Shown here piece after piece: positions 7,764-14,897 of a stretch of 21,634 nt of DNA. A program made the position numbers and the translations under genes. The notes under the pieces are model-generated. The model had not been told where the DNA came from. It searched no databases and saw only the letters and a program-made list of their open reading frames with translations. The stretch's first letter is position 1. Each line of letters starts with the position of its first letter. Origin of the DNA: JACMME01 sp051005015 (GTDB lineage: Bacteria; Gemmatimonadota; Gemmatimonadetes; Gemmatimonadales; Gemmatimonadaceae); NCBI GenBank assembly GCA_051005015.1, contig JBPCJT010000054.1, forward strand, positions 1-21,634, read 5' to 3'.

Positions 7764-7901
7764 TGCAAAGGTAGGCAAACGCGGCAGAGCGGACACGGAA
7801 GGTAGTCGCCCTCACGACTGGGTTCAAGACGTAGCGGTGACGCGTGTCCCGAATAGCTCAGGCCTCATGCTATATGCAGAACAGCCAATGAGTTGTGTGA
7901 C
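7764..7901. promoter_or_regulatory. Divergent promoter region for the V4R-like gene and the nine-gene operon
   Basis: This is the only sizeable gap upstream of the plus-strand operon, so its promoter is expected here. A TATATG at 7871-7876 could be a -10 element, but no matching -35 was found at 16-18 bases. A six-codon open frame (MSCVTC) runs 7888-7908 across the possible starts of the first operon gene. Confidence 0.35.
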
Positions 7902-8687
7902 GTGTTAAGGTGGTCGGTGGTTTCCGGCCTCGCGCTTGCCGCGATCTTTTCGTGGACTGCGTGGCGGACCGGTATGCTCGCGCGGAGTGGAGCGTTGGCG
8001 GCGACAGCGCTGGGTACGGGGGCGGTTGCGGCCGGATGGCCCTGGGCCTGGCTTCTCGTGGCATTCTTTGTTTCATCCAGCGGCCTTTCCGCGATCTCGG
8101 GCGCGCGCAAAGCTAAGCGGTCCGAATCGGTCCTGGCCAAAGGCGGCAAACGAGACGCAACACAAGTATTAGTGAACGGCGCGATCTTTGTCATCGCCGC
8201 GCTTGTGGCCGCGGCAACACAGTCGGACGTTTGGACGGCTGCAGCGATTGGATCGCTCGCTGCGGCTTCAGCGGATACCTGGGGAACGGAGTTGGGGATG
8301 TTATCCAACGGAGATCCATGGTCGCTACTCGAGCGGCGCCGCGTGTCCGCCGGAACTTCAGGTGCCGTTAGCTGGATTGGAATCGTCGCAACGCTGAGTG
8401 GTGCACTTTTCGTCGCGGTAATAGCAGCATTGTTGGGATGGAGCACACGGGTCGTTGTGGCCGCGGCAGTCGCCGGAGTGTTCGGCGCGTCGCTGGATAC
8501 ATTACTGGGCGCCTTCGTCCAGGCCCAGTGGAGCTGTTCCCGCTGCGGGGCGAAGACGGAACGGCGCGTGCATTCATGCGGCGTTATTACAAATCTGGTT
8601 CGAGGGCCCGCATGGGTAAACAATGACACTGTGAACTTCATCTGTTCGGGAATGGGTGCCGTGGCCGCGGTCCTCTTGATATCCTGA
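7902..8687 (+). CDS. DUF92 family membrane protein (TMEM19/VTE6-like)
   Basis: About 261 residues with six or so hydrophobic helices. Conserved DUF92 blocks are visible: SGARKAKR, GKRDATQVLVNG, ASADTWGTELG, RVSAGTSGAVSWIG, ASLDTLLGAFVQ and a late VNNDTVNF. A CSRCGAKTERRVHSCG segment adds a Cys-rich loop, which is usual in this family. Plant VTE6, a family member, phosphorylates phytyl phosphate; bacterial members are mostly uncharacterised. The start is uncertain: TTG 7893, GTG 7902 and GTG 7917 are all possible, and 7917 has the best ribosome binding site (AAGG at 7907-7910). It is first in the operon, five bases ahead of the lipoprotein gene. A prenyl-phosphate kinase role is only a family-based guess. 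Confidence 0.82.
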   Translation: MLRWSVVSGLALAAIFSWTAWRTGMLARSGALAATALGTGAVAAGWPWAWLLVAFFVSSSGLSAISGARKAKRSESVLAKGGKRDATQVLVNGAIFVIAALVAAATQSDVWTAAAIGSLAAASADTWGTELGMLSNGDPWSLLERRRVSAGTSGAVSWIGIVATLSGALFVAVIAALLGWSTRVVVAAAVAGVFGASLDTLLGAFVQAQWSCSRCGAKTERRVHSCGVITNLVRGPAWVNNDTVNFICSGMGAVAAVLLIS

Positions 8688-8692
8688 TATCC

Positions 8693-9154
8693 ATGCGCTT
8701 TTCTCGGATCACGCCTCCGCGCTCCACTGCAGCGGCAATGGGACTTGTCATCGCGTACTCGGCGCTGCTCCTGGTCGCTACAGCCTGCAGCGTCAGCGAT
8801 GCCAGCCTCGGCACCGGGACTGGACGGTCGGGCGCGACCGTGAATTCCTCACTTGCCCTTGTTGGGCGGTGGGAGCGCGTGGTGTTCTTTACCGACGCCG
8901 GAGGAGCGGTGCACGCTTCAGAAACACTGTGGGACTTTCGCTCCGATGGTACCGCCCTCCGTACGGTAGTCACGAGAAACCTGACCGAAGGATTCGCCGA
9001 TGCTATCACTGCCATAGTTAATTGGCGTGTACAAGGCAGCTCGCTTGTACTCGACTTTGTCTCGCCCGCAAGCGGAACCACGCAGTTCTTCTTTCACATC
9101 AATCGCGACATTCTCACACTCGACGGACGCGATTTCGTCCGTGCAAGGCCGTGA
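8693..9154 (+). CDS. Small lipocalin-like lipoprotein
   Basis: The 153-residue product has a long signal region ending LLLVATAC, giving a probable lipidated Cys32. A compact beta-rich domain follows, opening with LVGRWERVVFF and including a LWDFRSDGT block and NWRVQGSSLVLDF. The G-x-W start and W-F-x-x-D-G pattern are typical of small lipocalin-like or DUF-type lipoproteins. It would sit in the periplasm or outer membrane and could bind a hydrophobic ligand. Its stop overlaps the start of the radical SAM gene by four bases (GTGA), so it is probably translated together with the biosynthetic genes. A role in carrying the pathway product is inference only. Confidence 0.65.
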   Translation: MRFSRITPPRSTAAAMGLVIAYSALLLVATACSVSDASLGTGTGRSGATVNSSLALVGRWERVVFFTDAGGAVHASETLWDFRSDGTALRTVVTRNLTEGFADAITAIVNWRVQGSSLVLDFVSPASGTTQFFFHINRDILTLDGRDFVRARP

Positions 9155-10602
9155 GCCTCGAAGCGGCGGCCACGTCGCGGCCGCGCGTGCTGTTGGTGAG
9201 TGCAAACCGCGAGCGGCAACCATTCCCCGTCGTTCCCAATGGCGTGGCGTGCGTTGCGTCCGCGCTGGAAGCAGCGGGAAACCGTGTGCGCGTTGAAGAC
9301 CTCTGCTTCGCCCGCGACCCGCATGTCGGCGCTCGAAAGACGGTGCGTGAATTCCGGCCGGACGTGATCGGCATTTCGGTCCGCAACATAGACAACAGCG
9401 ACCTCGTAGCGCTGAGACACTACACGCCCGAGGCGGCGGGTATCTTGAACACACTCCGTGCCTCCGCGCCCAGGGCAGCGATTATCGCGGGCGGCGCCGC
9501 ATTCGGCGTCGCGCCCGAAGGGCTGCTCAACGCTCTCGAGGTGAATCACGCCGTGGCTGGCGATGGGGAACGCGCAACCGTGGCTCTGATCGATGCGCTG
9601 GCTGCCGGGCGCACGCCGGCTGGAATCGCGGGTGTCGTGCACCGCGAGAACGGGACCGTCAAGGTGACTCCGCCGGGGGGCGACGCCGACATCGACGCTC
9701 TCCCGACAGTGAACATGGATCGGTGGATCGACCTTGCCTCATACGAACGCCATGGAGGGACGGTACCCATCCAGACAAAGCGGGGCTGCGTATTCAAGTG
9801 CGTATACTGCACGTACCTGAATGTGGAAGGCTGGGGTTACCGGCTGCGGTCGCCCGAGCTGGTAGCCGACGAGATGGAGCGACTTCACCGGAAGGCAGGC
9901 ATCACGCATTTCGAATTCGTTGATTCGACCTTTAACGCTCCACCACGGCATGCTGCGGAGATCTGCGAGAGCATTATCAGGCGAAAGTTGCGCGTGCAGC
10001 TCGACACCACGAACTTCACCCCCGCCAGCGCCCCTGACTACCTCCTTGGCGCCATGCGGCGCGCAGGTTTCGGCTGGCTTGGCATCACCGCCGAGAGTGC
10101 GAGCGACGCGGTGCTCGAGCGCATGCAGAAGGGCTTCGACTCAGCCAGAGTGCGCGCGGTGGCGGAGGACGTTGAGCGCGCCGGAATTGCTGTCCTGTGG
10201 GTGTTTCTCATTGGCGGACCAGGCGAGACCGCGGCGACGATCGAGGAGACTCTCAAGTTTGCCGAGTGGCGACTCCGCCACGGCGATGCTGTCTACGTTA
10301 CCGTGGGCGTGCGCGTCTATCCGGGGACGGCGATGCGGCGCATTGCGATAGAGGAGGGCGTCATTGAACAGGACGATCCGCTGCTTGCCCCGACGTTCTA
10401 CCTCTCTCCACAATTGCGATTGGAGGGCACGGTGCGCCGCTTGCACGAATTCGCGTCCGCACACCCGCGATTCATGTTCTCCGCTGATTCGCGTTCGCGT
10501 CTGCTTCCGTATCTAACTGGACTGGCGTCCCTGCTCCGCTTGCCCAGGCCGCATTGGCGTTACATGGGAGTCTTTCAGAGGCTCGCGCGCGCGATCGAAT
10601 GA
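9151..10602 (+). CDS. Radical SAM enzyme with an N-terminal cobalamin-binding-type domain
   Basis: A 483-residue enzyme of the B12-binding-domain radical SAM class, which includes BchE-type cyclases and many methyltransferases. Residues about 10-150 form a Rossmann-like domain (RVLLVSANRERQPFPVVPNG, then PDVIGISVRN). The 4Fe-4S cluster motif is Cys213-x3-Cys217-x2-Cys220 within KRGCVFKCVYCTY. Later radical SAM features are FVDSTFNAP, GITAESAS and VFLIGGPGET. The usual cobalamin ligand motif D-x-H-x-x-G was not found, so cobalamin may bind without a His ligand or not at all. GTG 9151 is the start because it overlaps the lipoprotein stop, and conserved sequence begins just after. Its stop overlaps the next gene by ATGA. 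The substrate is unknown. Confidence 0.87.
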   Translation: MSLEAAATSRPRVLLVSANRERQPFPVVPNGVACVASALEAAGNRVRVEDLCFARDPHVGARKTVREFRPDVIGISVRNIDNSDLVALRHYTPEAAGILNTLRASAPRAAIIAGGAAFGVAPEGLLNALEVNHAVAGDGERATVALIDALAAGRTPAGIAGVVHRENGTVKVTPPGGDADIDALPTVNMDRWIDLASYERHGGTVPIQTKRGCVFKCVYCTYLNVEGWGYRLRSPELVADEMERLHRKAGITHFEFVDSTFNAPPRHAAEICESIIRRKLRVQLDTTNFTPASAPDYLLGAMRRAGFGWLGITAESASDAVLERMQKGFDSARVRAVAEDVERAGIAVLWVFLIGGPGETAATIEETLKFAEWRLRHGDAVYVTVGVRVYPGTAMRRIAIEEGVIEQDDPLLAPTFYLSPQLRLEGTVRRLHEFASAHPRFMFSADSRSRLLPYLTGLASLLRLPRPHWRYMGVFQRLARAIE

Positions 10603-11909
10603 GCCGACCGGACGTTATTGTGGTCGGTGGCGGACCCGCGGGGGCGGCCTGCGCCTGGTTTCTCGCGCGCCAAGGGGCGAAGGTCACAGTGCTCGACCGC
10701 GCGCGTTTCCCACGCGACAAGCCCTGTTCGGAGTATCTCAGCCCCGAAGCCACCCGAATTCTCGACGCGATGAGCGCGCTCGCTCCAATAGAAGAGGCCG
10801 GCGCGGCACATCTGGCGGGAATGAGGATCCGATCGCCGGACGGCACGGTGTTCCAGGGAGATTTCGTTGCGACGCATGGATGGCGCGGTTACAGCGATCG
10901 AGGGGTGGCCATTCCCCGCACTATTCTCGATGTTTGCCTCCTCAATCGCGCCCGGGGTGCGGGCGCCCATGTGGAGGAAGGAGTGCGAGTGACGGATGTG
11001 ATTCGCGATGCGCGCGGCCGCGTGCGCGGCGTGTGCACGGTCGGCGGCGAAGGACCGAATTGCGAGCGGTATGCTCAGGTGGTAATCGGAGCGGACGGGC
11101 TGCGGTCGGTAATAGCGCGCCGGTTGGGTCTTGCTCGCCGGGCACGCTTTCCCCGGCGCATGGCTCTCGTCACGCATTACGAGGGAATCGCGGATATAAC
11201 CGCCTATGGCGAGATGCACGTCGAGAAGGATGGCTATGCGGGAATCGCTCCGGTCGGCAACGGTATGGTGAATGTCGCTGTCGTTATTCCCGCGCGGAGG
11301 GCAAAAGCTCTGGCCGGCGATCGCGCGGGATTTCTCGGTTGGTGGATATCGGCGCGTCCGCATCTGGCCCCTCGTTTCGAGCGCGCGCGCCGCATCTCAC
11401 CAGTGTACGCTACAGGACCGTTCGCGTCGCACGCACGCCGCGCGTGGGCGCCGGGCGCAGCGCTAGTGGGAGATGCCGCCGACTTTTTCGACCCGTTCAC
11501 TGGCGAGGGAATCTACGCTGCCCTCCGTGGGGGCGAGATGCTTGCGCCCGCGGTTCTGCGCGCGCTATCAGCGTCCGCCGGGGTTGGAGCCGATGAGGCC
11601 CTGAGAGAATACGATGAGTCGCGCATAACGGAATTCAACGGCAAGTGGCGCGCGGAACGGCTCATCGGAGCCGCGGTTGGAGTTCCCTGGCTCATGAATG
11701 GAGCCGCTCGCTCGCTTTCGCGCCGCAAGGAAATGGCAGATCTGCTTGTGGGAGTGACCGGCGACTTTGTACCTGCCAGCGAGGTTTTAAAGGTGTCTTT
11801 CCTCACGCGGCTCGTAGCGGGCGCCTTGTTCGGCGTTAGCTCGCTTGGCCGGCATCCCGGCGAGCCGACGCCCCATGTGGACAGCCTTCCCGCCACTCCG
11901 ACGATCTGA
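10599..11909 (+). CDS. FAD-dependent oxidoreductase, geranylgeranyl-reductase family
   Basis: A 436-residue flavoprotein. The FAD-binding GGGPAG is at residues 10-15 and is followed by a strand ending VLDRARFPRDKPCSEYLSP. The IPRTILD block, the VIGADGLRS motif, YAGIAPVGNGMVNVAVV and the second FAD motif ALVGDAADFFDPFTGEGI (near 289) all match the geranylgeranyl-reductase / aromatic hydroxylase-like group. Such enzymes reduce isoprenoid double bonds or oxidise polyketide and aromatic intermediates. The ATGA overlap with the radical SAM gene sets the start. A flavin reductase lies three bases downstream, which may supply reduced flavin. The lack of a W-x-W-x-I-P block argues against a flavin-dependent halogenase. 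Confidence 0.88.
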   Translation: MSRPDVIVVGGGPAGAACAWFLARQGAKVTVLDRARFPRDKPCSEYLSPEATRILDAMSALAPIEEAGAAHLAGMRIRSPDGTVFQGDFVATHGWRGYSDRGVAIPRTILDVCLLNRARGAGAHVEEGVRVTDVIRDARGRVRGVCTVGGEGPNCERYAQVVIGADGLRSVIARRLGLARRARFPRRMALVTHYEGIADITAYGEMHVEKDGYAGIAPVGNGMVNVAVVIPARRAKALAGDRAGFLGWWISARPHLAPRFERARRISPVYATGPFASHARRAWAPGAALVGDAADFFDPFTGEGIYAALRGGEMLAPAVLRALSASAGVGADEALREYDESRITEFNGKWRAERLIGAAVGVPWLMNGAARSLSRRKEMADLLVGVTGDFVPASEVLKVSFLTRLVAGALFGVSSLGRHPGEPTPHVDSLPATPTI

Positions 11910-11912
11910 AAC

Positions 11913-12389
11913 ATGCCCTTCGATCCAGCGAAGTTCCGCAGCGTGGTTGGCCGATTCGCCTCTGGAGTGACCGTCCTGACGACGCGCGATCAATCCGGCG
12001 TAGATCACGGCATGACAGTGAGCGCCTTCTGCTCCCTGAGCCTCGAGCCGCCACTCGTACTCGTCTGCGTCGAGCGCATAGCTGAAATGCACGGTGTGCT
12101 TGAGTCTGCTTCCCAGTTTGCGGTGAATATTCTCGCAAGCGGCCAGGAGTCCATCTCCCGGCGTTTCGCGGAACGGATCAAGGACCGGTTCGATGGCATC
12201 GGGTTTGGACGCGGGGTAAGTGGAGCTCCTCTACTTCATGGGACCCTCGCGCATGTCGAGTGCACTTTAAAAAAACGTTTAAACGGAGGTGACCACAGCA
12301 TATTCATTGGCGAAGTAGTGGACGCTGAGGCGCGTGCCGACCGGCCGCTGCTGTACTACCGTGGCGGCTATGCGCAGTTGGAGCGGTAA
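11913..12389 (+). CDS. Flavin reductase-like FMN-binding split-barrel protein
   Basis: A 158-residue protein of the flavin-reductase domain family, which uses NAD(P)H to reduce FMN or FAD for two-component monooxygenases. The pattern is typical: FASGVTVLTT near the N-terminus, GMTVSAFCSLSLEPPLVLVCV, FAVNILASGQ, RFDGIGFGRGVSGAPLL, then HSIFIGEVVDA and a C-terminal PLLYYRGGYA. The length is usual for the family. It starts three bases after the oxidoreductase stop and ends one base before the methyltransferase start. An AT-rich patch with seven consecutive A residues and an SD-like GGAGGTGA lies inside the gene at about 12266-12293, unlike the surrounding GC-rich sequence. Confidence 0.9.
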   Translation: MPFDPAKFRSVVGRFASGVTVLTTRDQSGVDHGMTVSAFCSLSLEPPLVLVCVERIAEMHGVLESASQFAVNILASGQESISRRFAERIKDRFDGIGFGRGVSGAPLLHGTLAHVECTLKKRLNGGDHSIFIGEVVDAEARADRPLLYYRGGYAQLER

Positions 12390-12390
12390 C

Positions 12391-13098
12391 GTGCAAGCGC
12401 TACTGACGCCGAAACGGCACCGCGGTGTGGAGTATCTGGACGATCGCGGAGTTGACTCCCGCACGCTCGAGCGCTCCATGCAGGATGTCGCCCTCTCGAA
12501 CTGGCTCTTTGGGGGAAGAAGGGCGGTTCTGGCGGAGTTGCCCGGGGTTCTGGTTGCCGCTGGTAATTCCACGCTAACGTTGCTCGATGTGGGCACGGGA
12601 GTCGGTGACATTCCCAAATGCGCACGCACGACTGCGGAACGACACGGTGTAAGGCTCCAGGCATTCGCGGTGGACTCCAGCGAATCACTCGCTGGCGCAG
12701 CGTCTGCGCGCGGTCTTCCCACTGCCTGCGCTGACGCGCGCAGACTCCCACTTCGCGACCGAAGCGTGGACATCGTCACATGTTCGCAACTCCTGCATCA
12801 CTTCGAGCGGGATGATGGAATGCTGCTGGTGCGCGAGATGGACCGGGTGGCACGCCGGTTGGTCATCGTCGGGGAACTGAGGCGGAGCTGGATGGCGGCA
12901 GCGGGGATCTGGCTTGCGTCGTGGGTACTTCGTTTTCACCCAGTGAGCCGGCACGATGGCGTCGTGTCGGTTTTGCGAGGATTCACTACAGACGAGCTTC
13001 GCGAACTGATAGCGTGCGCGACTGGCGTGGCCCCATTGGTTCGCCGGCGCGCGGCATTTCGCCTGTCCGCGTCATGGCGCCCAGTGAGGGGTGAATGA
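12391..13098 (+). CDS. Class I SAM-dependent methyltransferase
   Basis: A protein of about 235 residues. The SAM-binding motif I is LLDVGTGVGDIP, followed by an acidic strand end (FAVDSSE), ADARRLPLRDRSVDIVTCSQLLHHF, and a helix-rich C-terminus. The N-terminal ERSMQDVALSNWLFGG segment resembles methyltransferases found beside polyketide synthase genes, where they O- or C-methylate the product; this likeness is from memory of family patterns, not a search. GTG 12391 is the start because it lies one base after the flavin reductase stop and has a GGAG seven bases upstream. The stop overlaps the SRPBCC gene (ATGA). The methyl acceptor is unknown. Confidence 0.83.
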   Translation: MQALLTPKRHRGVEYLDDRGVDSRTLERSMQDVALSNWLFGGRRAVLAELPGVLVAAGNSTLTLLDVGTGVGDIPKCARTTAERHGVRLQAFAVDSSESLAGAASARGLPTACADARRLPLRDRSVDIVTCSQLLHHFERDDGMLLVREMDRVARRLVIVGELRRSWMAAAGIWLASWVLRFHPVSRHDGVVSVLRGFTTDELRELIACATGVAPLVRRRAAFRLSASWRPVRGE

Positions 13099-13658
13099 CA
13101 GAGCGTTCGCTGGCGCCGGACGCGCAATACGACCTCGGTCCCATGCCGCTCGGCCGACCCATGGAGACTGTTGATGAGCAAACCGTGCGCGCGCCCCTGG
13201 CAACCGTGTTTCCACTCGCCCGCGACGTGGAGCGTTGGCCGGATTTTTTGCCTCACTACCGCTCGGTGCGTTTCCTGGAGCGTTCTCGCGATGGTGGCGG
13301 CCTTGTGGAGATGGCCGCCTGGCGCCCGTTTGGATCAGCGCGGTGGCCCACATGGTGGATCTCGGAAATGGAAGTGGATCACGGAGCACCGGCGATCCGT
13401 TATCGTCACGTACGCGGCATCACCACCGAGATGGATGTCGAATGGACATTCGAAGATCTGCCCCACGGAGTGCGCGTACGCATCGTGCATGCCTGGAACG
13501 GGCCGCGATGGCCATTGATCGGAGTGGTGGCTGCGGTGCATGTGATCGGACCGGTTTTCATTCATGGCATCGCGTCCCGCACCCTCGCGGGGCTCGCAGC
13601 GGCAGCGGAAAGAAATTCCAATGGAAGTGCCGTCCAGGAGGGTAACCGTGCAGTATAG
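13095..13658 (+). CDS. SRPBCC-fold protein (polyketide cyclase/dehydrase-like)
   Basis: A 187-residue START/Bet v1-like helix-grip protein. After a short N-terminal extension it shows ETVDEQTVRAPLATVFPLARDVERWPDFLPHYRSV, the classic opening of polyketide cyclase/dehydrase and COQ10-like members, then alternating strands (TTEMDVEWTFEDLPHGVRVRI) and a long C-terminal helix. These proteins bind hydrophobic ligands; some cyclise or aromatise poly-beta-keto chains. Being squeezed between a methyltransferase and a ketosynthase favours a cyclase/aromatase role, but no catalytic residues can be assigned with certainty. Its last 11 bases overlap the ketosynthase gene. Confidence 0.82.
   Translation: MTERSLAPDAQYDLGPMPLGRPMETVDEQTVRAPLATVFPLARDVERWPDFLPHYRSVRFLERSRDGGGLVEMAAWRPFGSARWPTWWISEMEVDHGAPAIRYRHVRGITTEMDVEWTFEDLPHGVRVRIVHAWNGPRWPLIGVVAAVHVIGPVFIHGIASRTLAGLAAAAERNSNGSAVQEGNRAV
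13636..13641 (+). promoter_or_regulatory. Strong ribosome binding site that fixes the ketosynthase start
   Basis: A perfect AGGAGG sits six bases before GTG 13648, inside the end of the SRPBCC gene. It decides for GTG 13648 over the in-frame ATG at 13621 or 13564. Confidence 0.8.
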
Positions 13659-14892
13659 GCGTCGAGTGGTCATCACCGGCATTGGGGCGATTACCGCCAT
13701 CGGAGTCGAACGGCAGGGATTATGGGAGGGCATACTCGCGCAGCGCTCAGCCGTGCGGGGAGTTACCCGCTTCGATCCCACCCCGTTTCGTAGCCACAGT
13801 GCCGCCGAGGTGCCCGATTTCGACCCTGGTAACTTCATGGAGCGCAAACGTACACGCCGCCTCGACCGGTTCGGGCACTTCTCAGTAGCCGCAGCGAAGA
13901 TGGCCATAGGCGACGCCGCACTTGAGTTGGGGGGGGAAAACCGTGAAAGGGTGGGAGCAATGATGGGAACGGCGCTCGGCGGTGTCGGCTACGCCGAGGA
14001 ACAGTGCAGCCGCTACTACACAAGCGGAGTCAAGGACGTGGATCCCGCGCTCGCTCTAATGGTGTTCGGAGGGGCCTCGAGCTGCAACATTGCGATCGAG
14101 TTCGGCGTTCAGGGACCCAACAGCACAAACGCAATGAGCTGTGCGTCCGGCACCATTGCGATAGGCGACGGCTTCCGCCAGATCCGCGATGGCTATGCCG
14201 ACGTCATGATCTGCGGCGGCGCTGAGGCGCCCCTCTGGCCGCTGTGCTTCGGAGCGTTCGCGATCATTCGCGCCATGTCAACTCGCAATGATGATCCGGG
14301 AACTGCTTCCCGCCCGTTCGACCGGGACCGCGATGGCTTCGTCATGGGTGAGGGCGCCGCGGTACTCATTCTCGAGGAACGGACACGAGCCATGGCTCGC
14401 GGCGCGCCGATCTACGCCGAAGTGCTTGGCTACGGCGTGACTAACGACGCGTACCACATGACCGCGCCGCTACCGGATGGCGTGCAGGCCGCGCGCGCGG
14501 TGGAGCGTGCACTCGGTGACGCAAAGGTGAGCGCCGGTGAGATTGACTATATAAATGCGCACGGTAGTTCCACGCCTCTCAACGATGCTACGGAGACGCT
14601 GGCCATCAAGCGCGTGTTCAGGGACTCGGCCCGGCGGTTGCAGGTAAGCGGAACAAAGGGATATTACGGGCACGCGCTTGGTGCATCCGGCGCAATCGAA
14701 GCGGCAATCTGCGCGCTCGCATTACAACATGACTGGCTTCCACCTACGGTAAACCTCCAGGCCGCTGACGATGCTTGTGACTTGGACTACATCCCGAGAA
14801 CGGGGCGAAAGGCACATGTGGAGCACATCGTGACGAATTCGTTTGGCTTCGGCGGCATCAACGCGGCGCTGGTTATTCGGCGCCACAGCTGA
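13648..14892 (+). CDS. Beta-ketoacyl-ACP synthase, FabF type
   Basis: A 414-residue condensing enzyme beginning QYRRRVVITGIGA, which is the normal FabF N-terminus and confirms the GTG start. The catalytic set is complete: Cys165 in NAMSCASGT, His305 in INAHGSSTPLND, Lys337 and His342 in SGTKGYYGHALGASG. These lie two residues beyond the E. coli FabF numbering, so the protein is full length and should be active. The C-terminal NSFGFGGINAALV is also standard. It sits in the operon with tailoring enzymes rather than with fatty-acid genes, and no chain-length factor or acyl carrier protein is adjacent, so it is probably a specialised ketosynthase drawing on an ACP encoded elsewhere. A run of eight G residues lies at 13929-13936. 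Confidence 0.93.
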   Translation: MQYRRRVVITGIGAITAIGVERQGLWEGILAQRSAVRGVTRFDPTPFRSHSAAEVPDFDPGNFMERKRTRRLDRFGHFSVAAAKMAIGDAALELGGENRERVGAMMGTALGGVGYAEEQCSRYYTSGVKDVDPALALMVFGGASSCNIAIEFGVQGPNSTNAMSCASGTIAIGDGFRQIRDGYADVMICGGAEAPLWPLCFGAFAIIRAMSTRNDDPGTASRPFDRDRDGFVMGEGAAVLILEERTRAMARGAPIYAEVLGYGVTNDAYHMTAPLPDGVQAARAVERALGDAKVSAGEIDYINAHGSSTPLNDATETLAIKRVFRDSARRLQVSGTKGYYGHALGASGAIEAAICALALQHDWLPPTVNLQAADDACDLDYIPRTGRKAHVEHIVTNSFGFGGINAALVIRRHS

Positions 14893-14897
14893 CGAAC

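Noticed and set aside
7158..11909. Photosynthesis (bacteriochlorophyll) gene cluster
   Set aside because: V4R-like, BchE-type radical SAM, GGR-family and DUF92 genes all recall chlorophyll metabolism, but these are broad families. No bchXYZ, bchCDHI, puf or crt genes are present, and the neighbouring genes are polyketide-like.
10599..11909. Flavin-dependent halogenase paired with the flavin reductase
   Set aside because: No W-x-W-x-I-P motif is present; the IPRTILD and DPFTGEGI blocks match the geranylgeranyl-reductase group instead.
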